A stretch of 64,000 nucleotides of DNA, from positions 2,052 through 66,051 of the forward strand of contig ML210295.1 in assembly GCA_004369085.1 (NCBI GenBank), written 5' to 3'. The number at the start of each line of letters is the position of its first letter. The stretch's first letter is position 1. The position numbers and the translations under genes were made by a program. This stretch comes from Coprinopsis marcescibilis (Eukaryota > Basidiomycota > Agaricomycetes > Agaricales > Psathyrellaceae). This document shows positions 21,693 to 34,306 of the stretch, piece after piece. Below the pieces are notes generated by a model. It saw nothing but the letters and a program-made list of their open reading frames with translations. It searched no databases and was not told where the DNA came from.

Positions 21693-22868
21693 GGCGGGAG
21701 ACTAGGGTGGGCTATTGGAGGGGGGTGAAGAAGGATGAGACGGCTTGAGTTGGGGTGTGAACCGTAGCAACTTCCTCTTATAGTCTCTATGGATTTTTAT
21801 AATTAAAGTGCATAGCGGTTATCGTGACTGGACGGGGCAAAAGTTCTAAGGCTGTGTCGTAAGCGTGAGATCGGCAACTCCCTCCGAGTGCGATGCCCTG
21901 ATTATCTATGTGCATCCTTGTATCTTCAACTTTCTTACTTACTTGGCGAGGCTGGAAGCGCGGGGGTCGGAAGCAAGAGTCATAAGCGGATAAGTAGAAT
22001 CAAAGTGCGTTGCGATCGCTACGGGGGGCTTCTGGTCTCACTATTATTGGATGGCAGGAGTCTGCCATGTTACATCAAGAGGGGTTCAATCATCGCTTCA
22101 TCTTCTGGGGTCGTTAATGCGGCGCGGTGGAGCCTATTTTGCGGGGTCGGCGATTGGAGTTCGATAAGGTGTGGCCTTGTCCTTGATGTGTACGCGAAGG
22201 TTGAGGGCAGTGTACCGTTGGGCACTGCCAGGATCGAATTAATGTACTTGCCAGGGTAGCTCAGACTTGATATGTCGGAGAGGCGCTGGGGATAGAGTGT
22301 CTCCGGGCGAGGCGACTCCAAAGAGTCCCATCGTGTCCTGAACCTACGGGGCTTCCTGTCACCCGTATGTGCTTCTGTTATCACTCTTGATCTGCCAAGT
22401 TGGAAGGACTCGGGGTCGGCGCTCTTTCGAATCCTCATAGCGGGTATCGCGGTCAACAGCAAAACTCCAACTGATTACCTCTTAAGCTGTTAGGATGCAG
22501 GCTAGCATGTGCACTGTGGCGCGGAATAGACATGGAAGCGTAGTTGTTGCGTTCCAGATATTTTGTGGACTAGGGGAATCAGACATCGTGATCAAGTAAG
22601 TAGATAAGATCCTATTCGAGATTGTTGCCTGTCGCGGGGCTCGAACCAAGGGACTTTATTCTGGCTCCGACCGGCCCTGAATTGATCCGTCATCACGACG
22701 TCTTGGTCGTGACCGTCTTCACTCGTCAGTTGTTCCCCTTTCCCTCGGCCCCCAAAGCACTTCTTTGCCTTTGCTGTATCACAGGCGGGCTCGTTGACAT
22801 ACCCGAAAGTTTTGGCTTTATGAACTACTTGGCTCTATACGTCCGGCTCTGATCCCTAGAAACTTCAA
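21693..22868. other. Intergenic region, 1.2 kb
   Basis: Promoter of the membrane protein on the left side. I see no supported gene, tRNA or repeat in the rest; ORFs are short and unrecognised. Confidence 0.4.
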
Positions 22869-23429
22869 ATGGATTCCATCCTGGCGACGTGGGACGCTTT
22901 CTGTCAAGACTTCGAAGGAAACGTTCTTTTCTCTGTCAATTCAGATTTCGCTTGTGACCCTCTACCGACTCTTGCCGTCTCAACTGCCTATTTTGCTCTG
23001 CTCAACCACGGCCTTGCCAGTACACCTCAGCCGAGGACTCCGAAGGCGATTTACGACAATCTTGACCACCGGGGGCGGTTGAAGTTAGCTTTAGTGAAGA
23101 GGTATTGACTACTCGCAAGCGTCTTTCCACGATCTTCGCCCAATTGCCATGCCAGTGTATCGTCGGAACCCGGCAACAATGCAGGGTCTCCGCGTTGCCC
23201 CTTCCTTTGGAACACCTTCCCAATATTGTCACTGCAAAACTCATAGACTTGGTTGATCTCGGAGACTTGGCGTTGGCGACCACTTCAAAACCTAAAAGCT
23301 TGGTTCTTGGCTGAAGTTCGCATTCGAAGGGCACTACGTTTCGTGGATGGATGTTGGAAGGAGTTTGGGTTCCATGTATCCACATCGCTGGACACGCGGC
23401 GCAGGGCTTCGCAACGATTTGCGACATAA
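22869..23429 (+). pseudogene. F-box-like gene, probably frameshifted
   Basis: A first exon (22869-about 23100) joins in phase, over an intron ending ACAATGCAG, to LPLPLEHLPNIVTAKLIDL and DLGDLALATTS, which looks like an F-box helix pair. The frame then closes with a stop near 23312. A second frame continues the same domain as LKAWFLAEVRIRRALRF and stops at 23429. The switch occurs in an A-rich run (CTTCAAAACCTAAAA) and would be explained by loss of two bases. Agaric genomes carry many decaying F-box genes. A sequencing error is the alternative. Confidence 0.4.
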
Positions 23430-23673
23430 AAGAACGAGGACGTCTCAGTTAGTCGTCTGTCTTTCTTCCCTATTTTTACTCTACTCACGCTTGATTCTAT
23501 ACATAGCTATTTAATCCTCTTTCTCGAGTAGATCTCGAGCCACGATTCTCTGACTTTATGCCTCCACGACTTTTGTTTGTCACTTCAGGTGCGGTTCAGA
23601 TTGCCAGCTTGCCTCCTCTTGCTGACGTGCCCTCCTAGCACCGAATCCCGAACCGTTTTTCGATGCCATTCAC

Positions 23674-24628
23674 ATGATACCCCAATTCGTGCGACGACAC
23701 CATAGATCGAAATCGCCAAATAGACTGAGCTCTATCGACCCAGAAGTATGTCCCACCTGTTTCATCGAACCCAACGATGGTCGAGTCGTGTTCAGTGGTC
23801 GATGGGAAGCCAACGCTCCTATGTATGGGAACACTCGCTTTACAACATCCCCTAATGCATCCGTATCATTACGGTTTAACGGTATGTCCTCCCCGTCTTT
23901 CCTTTTGGTGTCATTAACGATCGATTTTGCACTGTTTAGGCTCGCGGGTAGCTGTTTTCGGCACCGTAGCCTCCATCGCATTTCCCTCAAATAACACGAC
24001 TACGAGACCTGACAACCCAAACACGAATCTCGGCGGCGGTGGTACCAATAATACCAACAACGTCCCCCTTGAGCCTGAGCGGGCAACCACCGCTCGCTAC
24101 ACGATCGATGGCCGAGAACCTGTCGAATCCGCCATCCCGATCACCGACAGCTACATCCCTGACCAGCCATTCTTCTCCGCCGGCAGCCTAGGACCGAACG
24201 AACACCAGCTCACGATACAAGTGTTGGATGTTGGCCCGGACAAGCCATACATGCTGCAGCATTTCTACGTCATCTCGCAAGAACTGATTCCTCCCAGCGG
24301 GAGAGGGGGCAAAGGGGGAGGTAGCAACCCTTCCACACCTCCACGCACGTCGCCCACTCCACGGGAAGGGGACATCGGCAACGATGGGGCGTTGGTCGAA
24401 TCGCGCTTCGTCCCGAATAGGACCGAGACCGTCCTCATCAGCGTGTTTGGCAGTCTCATGCTGTTGCTGGCGGTGGGGTTGGCAGTGTTTTACGTGCGCA
24501 GACGTAGGATCGCGGATCGCAAGTCGTCCAAAGTGTTTTCCAGATTTTGGAGGTATGCTCCTGGGCCGAAGAAATCCACGCGGAGGGTGACAATCGTGGA
24601 ACCGGTGTTTACAAAGACGGAGGTGTGA
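23674..24628 (+). CDS. Single-pass membrane protein with extracellular beta-sandwich-like domain
   Basis: Two exons (23674-23881, 23940-24628) give 298 residues from the ATG at 23674; an upstream exon with a signal peptide may be missing, since the present start is basic and not a signal. The luminal part has VVFSGRWEAN, ASVSLRFNGSRVAVFGTV and YTIDGREP, a layout typical of fungal surface proteins with a jelly-roll fold. A Gly/Pro/Ser linker leads to one strong helix (LMLLLAVGLAVFYV) followed by RRRR and a short basic cytoplasmic tail. A relative with the same plan lies at 52277-53435. Function unknown. Confidence 0.65.
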
Positions 24629-24767
24629 TGCGGATGGGAAGCAAGAGAGCTTCCTTTTCTTTTGACTTGTGTTCGTTTATACCAATTATAAGATATCATA
24701 TTGTGTAACAACGTAAATGGAGGGAGAAGTAGAGAAGGAAGCGATGTCCTTGGTTGTGTGAGGCCAC

Positions 24768-26409
24768 CTATGTAGAAGTTGGTTCGGAAAATCCTGTAGT
24801 TGACACGGAATTGCAATTGGGGACCACAGTTGCCGATGCCGGTCCACTCTGGATGGGGTTGCACCCAGGGAGCTTGGGAAGGTCTGTGATCATGAGTTAT
24901 CAGCATCTGTATTTCCGGGGCGAAAGAGATTTGGAACGCACATCCTTCCGTTTCCTCGTTGACCTGTGGCTTCTGGAAGCAACTATTCATCTGGTCGTCG
25001 GTGATAGTTGTGAGCTGGGTACACGAAGACGGGAAGTTGCCTATGTCAGTGCAGTAATCCATTGCGCGCTGCAGTGCGTCTCCTTCCCATCCAAAGACAT
25101 AATCTGCGTGGTGCCCATAACCGGTCCTAGAACAAGTCGCTTTTAGTTGAGGAAGTAAGCTACGGATTGGAAGCCTTGACTTACGGATCTCCCATGCTTA
25201 GAACAAAAGGCTGCTTGGTACCGTCCTCCTGCCACAGGTCGTTGAAAGGACGAGTGTCCCAGACTGTCTCTAGGAAGACCAATGGGACTCTGACTGGGTG
25301 AGTCTTTGGGCATGCTCCGTTATGATAGAATATCCCTGCGGGCGAGACTTTTCCGTTTAGAAAAGCGACATGGCTCTGGTATGATGTCAGTGCCGATTTG
25401 TTTGGACTGTCAATCACCTACATGGTGGTCAGGGGAGTCCAGATTCACTCCATCCCAGCATCTGGTTGCGTTTGGGTTGAGCTCGAAAGTTTGTAGAAAT
25501 AGATAGATTGTGCATACGACGGAAAGAATGTGTTGGCTCTGATGCGTCCGTGGCATTTCTTCTTAGGAAGATGGATGGTTTCGAATGGGCCGACTCCGGG
25601 TGCGTAATTCCGGTCGCTACCAAGAACGCCGTCCCAGCACCTGAAGGTGAGAGCATATGCGGCTGGACTGTCCGGCGCAACATGATCGTAGTTCCTGATC
25701 ATTGGATTACCCGTTATCATTCGGAAGCCCTATTCATAAGTGGAGTCAGCGCAGGAAGGGAATGAAAAGTCGCTTAGCAATTAGGTGTAAATATAGCACC
25801 TTTGGAAAAGCTGTAACTTTCCCGTTCCCTGGTGGCTGGATGTAGTAGATTGTCATTCCGCCGTTTGGATTTCCCGTGCCTCCGTTGGCCGCTTGTGGAA
25901 CCTAGGAGAAGTGAGTGTCTGCGCGGTGGGGTATGGACATAAATGGCTGGTCCTTACGCGAATGAAGCTACCGTTGGGGTGCTTGAAGTACATGACCGCA
26001 GTCCAGTAGTTGGATTTGTTTTCCTTGAACCGACAGGTTGAACAGGTTGATGTCTGGGCTATGTCGATGTTTGGGTCCATGCTCAGGTTAAATCTGTGGG
26101 CAGAAGTAATGAGGTCGAATACGTGAGACTGAAGAGCACTTCAATTACGCATTCTATGATATCTGTAAGTACCCTCGCCCATTTTTTAACCAAATGGTGA
26201 CTCACTCCTCCAACGATTTGATGAACATGAGGCGAAACCTGTCCTGGGGTGACCAATCTATGGCTGGGTGAGACGTCTTAGTTATGCAGAGGCCAGTACT
26301 CTACATACGGATCAAATCTCTGGGTCACCAGCTGTGAGCAAGGGAATCGAAGGATGGCTTGAGCGGGCCTGACAGTGCCTATGAACGCTAAGATTGCGGG
26401 GAGAAGCAT
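24768..26409 (-). CDS. Secreted DUF1996 protein without CBM1
   Basis: Ten exons on the minus strand (26409-26309, 26257-26206, 26153-26149, 26093-25958, 25901-25800, 25729-25518, 25461-25422, 25375-25185, 25126-24942, 24883-24768) give 379 residues. A signal peptide (about 1-20) is followed by RFPCSQLVTQRFDP, QVSPHVHQIVGG, then a 5-nt exon that completes GGNAFN, CSTCRFKENKSNYWTAV, GFRMITGNP, HPVRVPLVF and GHHADYVFGWEGD, the conserved path of DUF1996 (PF09362). Many Cys suggest disulfides. It ends soon after the domain, unlike the two CBM1-bearing paralogues near 41 and 44 kb. A TATA-like GATTTAAGG lies about 55 bp upstream. Enzyme activity is not established from the sequence. Confidence 0.88.
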
Positions 26410-29400
26410 TGTGATTCTGTGAAGCGGTCACGACTCCAAGTTTCACGACATGGCGTCCTTAAATCAAGAACTAGGAGAAACAAGATCAGGAAGCACCGGA
26501 TTGAATGAGAGGTTGGGACCCACATATGAATCGAAAGAAGTCATAAAGACTGCCATTCGCCGAGGTTCAATCCGCCGAGGACTGATTGTGGTTCGTGTTC
26601 CATCATCATGTGTGTGTTGTAACCTCCGGCTGACATGGATGCAACGCCGGGAAAAGCAGCCTCAGACGTCAACCTGCAGTCTTGCGCTTTCGTCCTTGTC
26701 CGTGTCCATTTGGCATCAGGTAAGTATGAACCATGATGAGTGAATGCTAGATGCGATTAACGGCATCATGCGCACCCAACACACTTGTGTGGTGTAGTTG
26801 GGGGTGGAGAGGCTCCGGCAGGAGGCTCGAGCCAATCTCCAGGTCGTGGGGAGAAGGGAGACCGCCAGACGGCTAGCCCGGGCGGGCGGGAAGTCTTCGT
26901 AAATGTGATTCCCAGGTCCCTTCAAATCCCACTCCACACAAGTATGCTATTTTGCGTGAGCCGTGGAGGAGGAGGAGGCGAATCCGTTGTCTCCGTCTCA
27001 AGTTTATTTTGAAGTGAACTTGGTTGTGTCATGCACAAATTCGCAAAGAGAGTGCCTTGATCAAATATGTGGTGTTGCTTCAGAACCCATACAACTTTGT
27101 ACGCCACATCAAAGGAATTTGTTGGTTTGCCCCCGTTAGAGAGTTCTCTGAGACTCGTATGCTGATTAACGTGAGTGTCTGTGGGCGCGTAGAAGTAATC
27201 ATAAGGTGCGTTGTGATCACTGATGCAAGCGTTGCTGTACACGGTACATCTAGAGGTTGGAATTAAAGTGGTTAACAGTATGGGCCTAGGAGAGGCAATT
27301 TCGCAAGTGGCAAAGTATGTGATCGTTGTTCGAGCACTGTGAGCGCATGGAGGATCAATGTTCGAGATACATTGTATGAATTCCGGCATCTTGTCATTCG
27401 ACGTGTCTGATGGTCAAAGTGCACATGTGCGGCACAGTCAGTCTTAATTGGGGAGAATGAGAGTTAAACAATCACGAAATCTGAGAATAGCAATGTTGAA
27501 CGTGGAGATGATGCTGCAACTCGATATTACCATCGAAACAATCCAAAATGGCTGTTGACACTTTGCGCAATGTACATCGAGTGCCGAATGAGTTTTCGAG
27601 TGCATAAGACACAATTTATGTCAGGGTTGGGTATTGCAGATCTCTCCATTTACGGAGAGAGTGCTTCGATCATGGAAGGATGTCATTGTATTATTCTGAG
27701 ACAGTTATGGCGTCCGATTCGAGGAATTGAACATCTTTGACAAATGTTCAGCATGGTAAGCCCGGAGTGCATGGATAATGGGATGGACGTTCTGAGCTGG
27801 AACACAATGAGAGGTTTTGGGTCATTGGTTGGTCATTGGTAACCATTGAATTGGATCTGAGGGCAGTCTGGAGTCTGTACCGATAAATTGGGAATAATGA
27901 GGGTTAAGAAAAGAGGGAAGTGGTGGGTGGGTCGCAAAATCAGTGCTTAAGAGGTAAGGAGAGTGTCAGAAAGAGATGAGGACCGAGCCGACTGGGATTC
28001 GAGCTGATACGGCGAGGTGGTGGCTCGTGTCAAAGCAGAGCGGGGTCACGTGCGCGTCCTGTGCAAGACTCTGCATTGCGTCGTTCGCGTCGCTGCCTCG
28101 CAATCCGTCAAGCTTCGAAACCATGTGGGCAAATATAAGAGAATTAATTGTCCGCGTCTTGCCGTTATGCCATTGGACTAGTCTGCGGGGACACTCCAGG
28201 CACGGGTACTGGCTGGCTGGGCTGTCTCGGTCGCGTCGAGCTTTCAGGCGATGGGCAGAAGGCAAATGGTGACCGAAGATCTATTGCGCGGCGGAGCGCG
28301 CTATGTTTGATGGGGTGGCACAGCCACAAGCTCGATCTAATCTAATCGGACGGGACAGTAGTACATAGGCGGCCCTGGTGTACCATCACTATTTTCAATC
28401 GCTCGCAATTCGCTCGAAATCTCTGAGTTACTTAGTGTTGAAACGCTGATCTTTTAGTTACTATTCAGGCAAAATACATGCACCAACAGAAACTCCGTCG
28501 TACAGACACAGTTGCACCAACGATCCTACCTCGATCCTCGCCCTAGCGTCTTGTACAGTTTTAGGGGCCCAACCGCCGATAAATAGACGACTATGGCGGT
28601 CGAGGTGTTTCGGAGACCCCGCAGCTATTTAAGTCCACTGGTCTGCGGAGTCCGTCGTATGATTCAAACAATACGTGTGTTTGGGCTTGGACTAGATTCA
28701 GATACTCTTGCCTCAGAGTAGTAGTGCACTTAGACCACGTTATTCATTCAACAACTTAGACCACGTTATTCGTTCAACTAACGATCCGCTCAAAGGTCAA
28801 CCTAGTATCAGAGTTCATGACTTGATATTCGGCATTGACGTCTCAACTTTCAAGTATTGGTGCAAAGGCGCGGAGGTACGCTGTGTGATGGGATGAACAA
28901 GTTTCCATGCCCTGATTGACGAGTTGTGTTGTGCACCTGTAGGGATGACTCGGAGACACAACGCATAGTATATGCGCGGGTCTGATCAATAGACCAAATA
29001 ATCTATCTTGTTTTGTACATTTACAAGTCTGTAACTACGACCATCACCCGTGTTGAGTTGCTCATATCAGGTTGTCTGCACACAGTATGCTTCCAGTGTA
29101 TGCTGTGTATTGCCGACACAGTCTTCCAGCACCGTAGAAGTCGGGGTGTTTCGCCAAAAGTCTGAGTGGGAGCCCAATTTCACTCAGAACATCTTGATTG
29201 TCGAATGGTTTCGATGATTATTAAAGGTTCGCTTAAACGGCATACAGGACCGAGTAGCCTCAGGTAGGGAGGTTGGGTAGAGGCCTGTGTTTTACTTCGG
29301 CATTTCATTGGAAGGGGCTCATCATAGCAATATAATTACTGAACAGACTGGAGTTTATATACCCACTATGTGAGTGGCAGGTGATGCGCTTTGTGCCGAG

Positions 29401-32400
29401 GACTAGGAAGGCCATAGGACTTCTTGTTTTTCTCAACTCGTAGCGCACCAATTGGCTATGTGGGGCCATGTGGAGTTGAGCGGGAGCGCTCAGGTCTCTG
29501 GTAATAGGCTCGGTAACCTTGTATCCTACACTGCACAATTCGCAGAAAATGACCCACTTCGTCCAAACAGTGGAATGCTGTCTCCCAGTGAAAAAGTCCT
29601 GTATTTTCGGGTATCCCTCCAAATCCTTACCTTTGCTTCGACAATATTTAAACTCATGGAGGCTCAGAAAACGGGAGTGTGCACCATGACATGGTATTTC
29701 TGAAAAAATCAGTCACTGAGCCATATTCACGACCAACTCTCAACAGTCACGTGACTGGTCGGCCCAGCAAAGCATTGGGCGCTTATTGACGTCTCTCCGC
29801 GAGCCTATGGCCTCGGGAGATCGACATTCACAGCCCAGTCTTGAGGCATCCATCCAGTCTATCCGTCTGATCCGAGGTTTCGAGGTTTCGGGAAACAGTG
29901 GGTCCTCGGGATTTGGGGAGTTAAGTTTCAATCATGCACCCACTTGAACTCCCCGCCGCCGGTGGGAGTGCCAGCCAGCCTTCTTCGCCGCGGGTTTGAG
30001 AGTGACACCCACCCGTAGTACAATGCCGCAGGCTTCTTGTCACTGCGAAGCCTCTCTGTCAACTGATGATGATGATTGGATGACCTGGGTAACCGTACTT
30101 GATGAGGAAGAGCCGTCATTGATCCTGTTACTGTGAACATCACGACCTGGACGCATCTCAGCAGTTACGATGTCCCCTCGGATTTGACCCAAGATGCAAG
30201 AGTTTGAATGCCTCTCAGGCTCTCTACTGCCAAAGTCTTCGATGGGGCTTATTGATCATCTGTATGTTATTATTCTCCTCGACCTTTCAGATTTGATCGT
30301 GGATCCTTCTAGACAGGGTGCTCTGAGGAAAAGTAACCAATTGAGAACAGTCGCTATTTCTGAGTTTTCCGAGTCGGTATCTATCGAGAGAGTTGGCGGA
30401 GAGCGGTTAAATGTCGAGGATTCGGGATATCGCGAAGAAGGGCTGCCACGTCAGATAAGACTTGACCGCCGGAGAGGGAAGTCCGATGTCGGAGTTGCCG
30501 TACCCAGGACTGTCACTCACCCCAGTCAACAGCTTTGTTCAATACCAGGTGGGAATCCATACCACACGGAGTGGCGAATGCCGTACTATGCAATTCCTAA
30601 GTACTTCCCTCCGGTTCTCGGAGACCGTCGAATAGCCATTGCATATTCCATAGGCGAAGACGAGTAAAAGTGCTTCTTTGGACGAGGTGAAAATGCCCTT
30701 AGTACCACTCTTCCCGCACTAAGTTTGGGTCTCAATTCATGGGAGCGGGACCAAGGTAACTTATAATTCCCTTGGAGGAGAAGTTTGAGATAAGCACTGA
30801 ACACTCTGAGAAATGAGTACCGGTTGGCTTCAGTGAGCTTGTTACCCCATCAAAAAGTGGGTGCACGACCAGTATGGCCATATCGTGACGGTGTCAGATG
30901 ATACATATCCATAAGTGCCTAGTCAGGGATCACCGAGGGGAGGAATTTGATAGGTGTGCCTACGGCAGGTCTATTGTACTCAGGGTGCACCGCCGGGAAG
31001 TGCTGGTAAGCGCATTTGGGTACATAGCGCTTCGAGAAGTATCTACATCCACGGTGCCTCGCAGGTCGAACTTTGATCGGGCTTCAGCACCAGCTTTTGT
31101 ATTGGGATAGAGTTTTGTTTCGATTGGGAGTACGAGAGCACTACCCTGGATATCAATCTATGTCGATCTTCCACCTCGTGCTCGACGATAGATGAACCGA
31201 ATGTCCATTTCTTGATGTTTCCCAGCGTTCGCTGAGTTCTGAGGAATGCAATATCTGCCAATAGAGTCAGAGTAGATCTTTCGCACTACGATAAGGAGGA
31301 TTCATATGTTTGGTTATTCTCGTTATCTATGTATTGGACTGGAGTGTTTGGATCACTGTCCCATGTTCGGATCGCTTCGATGCAATTCGGTCGTAGGCGG
31401 AAATTTAAACTCTCAGTAACTACTCTCAGAATGTGTGGTTGTTATGTCCTTTACCCAGTGTAGTGCAAATGGGAAACAAGCTGGCGTGTACCTGTGATGG
31501 ATGACGAGGGATAAGCATTATTTGATTTCACAGACGACCAGCTATCATTTAATCTATACCCACGAAACTTTTCTTGTTCTCGAGGGCAGAAGAAAATGCA
31601 TAAGCATGGTACATGTTAGCTGAGACGACAAACTAAGAAATGAACTAAGGTAAAGGTACATAAAGTCAAATGAGGGCGAGTTCAATGATTCCCAGACTAT
31701 TCAATCTGAGAGACTTCTCCCTAATGATGAAACCTCTGCTGTTGTGTTATTCATTGGTCTTCATCCCACGTCTCCCAATCAACGTGAGCAGTCAGTGGCG
31801 CTGATACCAGCATTCTAGGAACTTTGCGTTCTTTCCCGTACAACTATCCGATACGGTACTGTCGACCGCCGGCACCTTTCCTCTACATTAAGATTGCTTC
31901 GATATGCTGCGAGCTCGGATAGATATATTATTCTCCAGATGTCAATGCTAAAAATCTAATTTGGTGGAGTCGTCGCAATTGCCGCCGAAAGTAAGTAATC
32001 ACTGGGTCTGGTGCAGAGCATGAATGAATGGTCCGTACACCTATGTACATTGTCCTGGGATGTCATCAACAGAGGACGGCCTCGATCGCTCGCCCCAGTA
32101 CTTTGCGCTTTCAGGATGCGAGCATTGGTAGTCCTAGTAGTGGGGTCACTCATTCGACAACAGGAAGGTTGCGTATCTGTCACTTCCACACTGACATGAG
32201 AAAACAACAACGCCAGACACATGAAGAGCTCCCTTCCAGCTTAAAATGTGATCGTAGCTCGCACGGGCAGATTTTCAAACTGTATTAGGCGGGACTCCAA
32301 CGCCCTCCAATTGTGAACTTCTGAAGAGAATGCTCGGATGTATTGAATACTCAAATGGTTAGTTAATCATGATCAACTTTTGAAAAGTGTCTCTAGAGAA

Positions 32401-34306
32401 AGTCTAATGCTTCCACGACAGGTGTCCTCTCACAGAGCGAGGTAGTGGCGAATTATTGTTTTCTCTGATTGGACAGGGCATAACTCTGGGGAGGCCTTCT
32501 GCCGTCGGGCCCTCTCAAGGACAAGGGGATATTAGTCACAGCCACACTGCAAGTGCCTGAGAAGGACGACGTCTAAAGCCAACCCGTCATATTTCCATAA
32601 GACGATTTGGACCCTGCACACTCTCGATTATCACGCTACCGGCAATCATCGAGGAGCAGAAGAGGATAGCTCCTCAGTCTGAACGTGCAAAACACGCTCA
32701 AAGCCGCATATACTTCATCAGTCTTCGCTTCACGAAACGACTTGACATACAGACAAGGCATGTGTCCTCCATTTCAAGCTTCATGGGCAGGAAGGGCCGA
32801 TTATTCCGACTCACCCCTCCATGCGGCGATGTCCCGTCAAACCAATGGGGACAAGAAGGCAAAGTGTTTACTCAGTGATATCGATTTATAAATACCAGAG
32901 GTGCTTGTACATATCCCTATGATAGCACACGCCTGCATGCTGTAATCCTGATTAAACGGGATAGTGCGTTTCTATTACTTATCTTAGACTCAAGGGGTGC
33001 ACTTTCGCCTTTCAAAAACCTCAGAGAACTGTGCGTGGCAACGCCCTACACTAGAATACAGAAAATGGTTGCGAAAGGAACACAAATGAACGGGAACTTC
33101 CGCCAACTTTGTACCTTGACGCAATGAGTGGCAATCGAAGAAGGAACTTTCGAAACTGATTTTGGTACTTAGGGAGTAGTTTTTATTGTACACGTAATAT
33201 ATATATATGCCATGAACTTTAAGCTCTGGGTGACGAGCTATATCTAATCTGGCGTTGAACACGCGGTCATCCTGCAACGTTGTGGCAGGAGTGAACCTAC
33301 CGCAGTGCCTGTAGTCTTGGGAACTTGTCATCCCGACAGCTGCAAGTACAAGAGTTCCTTTCGAGATATTTCGTTATGCCACTGCGTCGCTTGTATGTCT
33401 GCGACATAACGACCCCTGCGGGCAAAAGCAGTTTAAAGCACCAATGACCAGAGCGGTGATGTAAATCCAGATTCCATTTGGAGGATGTATCGCCGATTGA
33501 TTTAATCTTTTCTTTGCGATTTTTTTTTCGTTCCGTGGCTCCTGCTTCCCTCATTCAATCTACATGGCCTTGAAGATCACAGTGCGCTTAATATCTTCAT
33601 ACTAGCGGCGGTTGAGCTCCATCGACGTGAAGTTGTTCTGAGGGACAGTAATTAGCGAACAAAAAAAATGCTTCCATCATCGCCCGTCTGGGCAAGCGGC
33701 TGTGTAGCCATTGATCGGACTCTTCCGTTTTGGTCCAAAGTTACTAAAATATATTACACGGATGGGGTTGGTTTTCGTCAGGTGGTTTGCTTTCCTTGAC
33801 ACCAGTGAGGTTCTATCGCTTGTTTGTGTGGAAAACTCCAATGCGGTTAATTGGGATTTATTGCGGTATTCACTTATTTATTCTCCTGGTACCTGACCGA
33901 ACCACTCCGAAATCAAGCTGGTCCGGAAATGGGGAAACTATGGGCTTGGATTGTTTGTGCGAAGTAGCGAAATGAACTCCCAACACTGAGGCGAACGGAG
34001 GGGCTAGTGAGCAGACAGGGGGGAATCGGAGGTCCACTAGAGATGAAACAGTGGGTCATGTCCCAGCCATGTGCGTTCCAAATCTGGGGTCTTTCTGGAT
34101 ACAGAGGTGGTGTTGCCAGCCGTGTCCAGAGACTAAAGCATCCGGAACCAGCAGTTTGGCCAGGATCTCGATTTAGATATACGTACTGGGTCGGGCCAAG
34201 CCACGCAACTGTCTTGGCTTCCTGATACATAACTGGGCCACTCCCGTGAAGATATTTATGCCCCAAGGCGCAACTCCCAATTCTCTCCATCCAACTTCCT
34301 GTCGAC
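26410..34306. other. Gene-poor region, 7.9 kb
   Basis: I could not assemble any multi-exon gene or recognise any domain on either strand. Open frames reach about 155 residues (for example 26922-27389 minus, 30194-30667 plus) but show no family signature or splice-supported extension. The composition is near random with many stops, as in old decayed transposon or pseudogene DNA; no intact reverse transcriptase, integrase or terminal repeats were seen. Confidence 0.5.
28729..28780. repeat. Two 26-bp tandem repeats
   Basis: CTTAGACCACGTTATTC occurs at 28729 and 28755 with the flanking CATTCAACAA or CGTTCAACTA; the period is 26 bp. Confidence 0.8.

Noticed and set aside
22625..22700. GGTTCGAGCCCC on the minus strand, possible tRNA 3' half
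   Set aside because: The T-stem does not pair and no A box lies at the right distance.
28110..28195. tRNA-like stretch on the minus strand (TAGTCCAATGGCATAACGG resembles an A box)
   Set aside because: The downstream segment GGTTTCGAAGC does not form a T-stem and the acceptor ends do not pair.
30194..30667. Plus-strand ORF of 157 residues in the gene desert
   Set aside because: No domain, no codon or splice support, and isolated.
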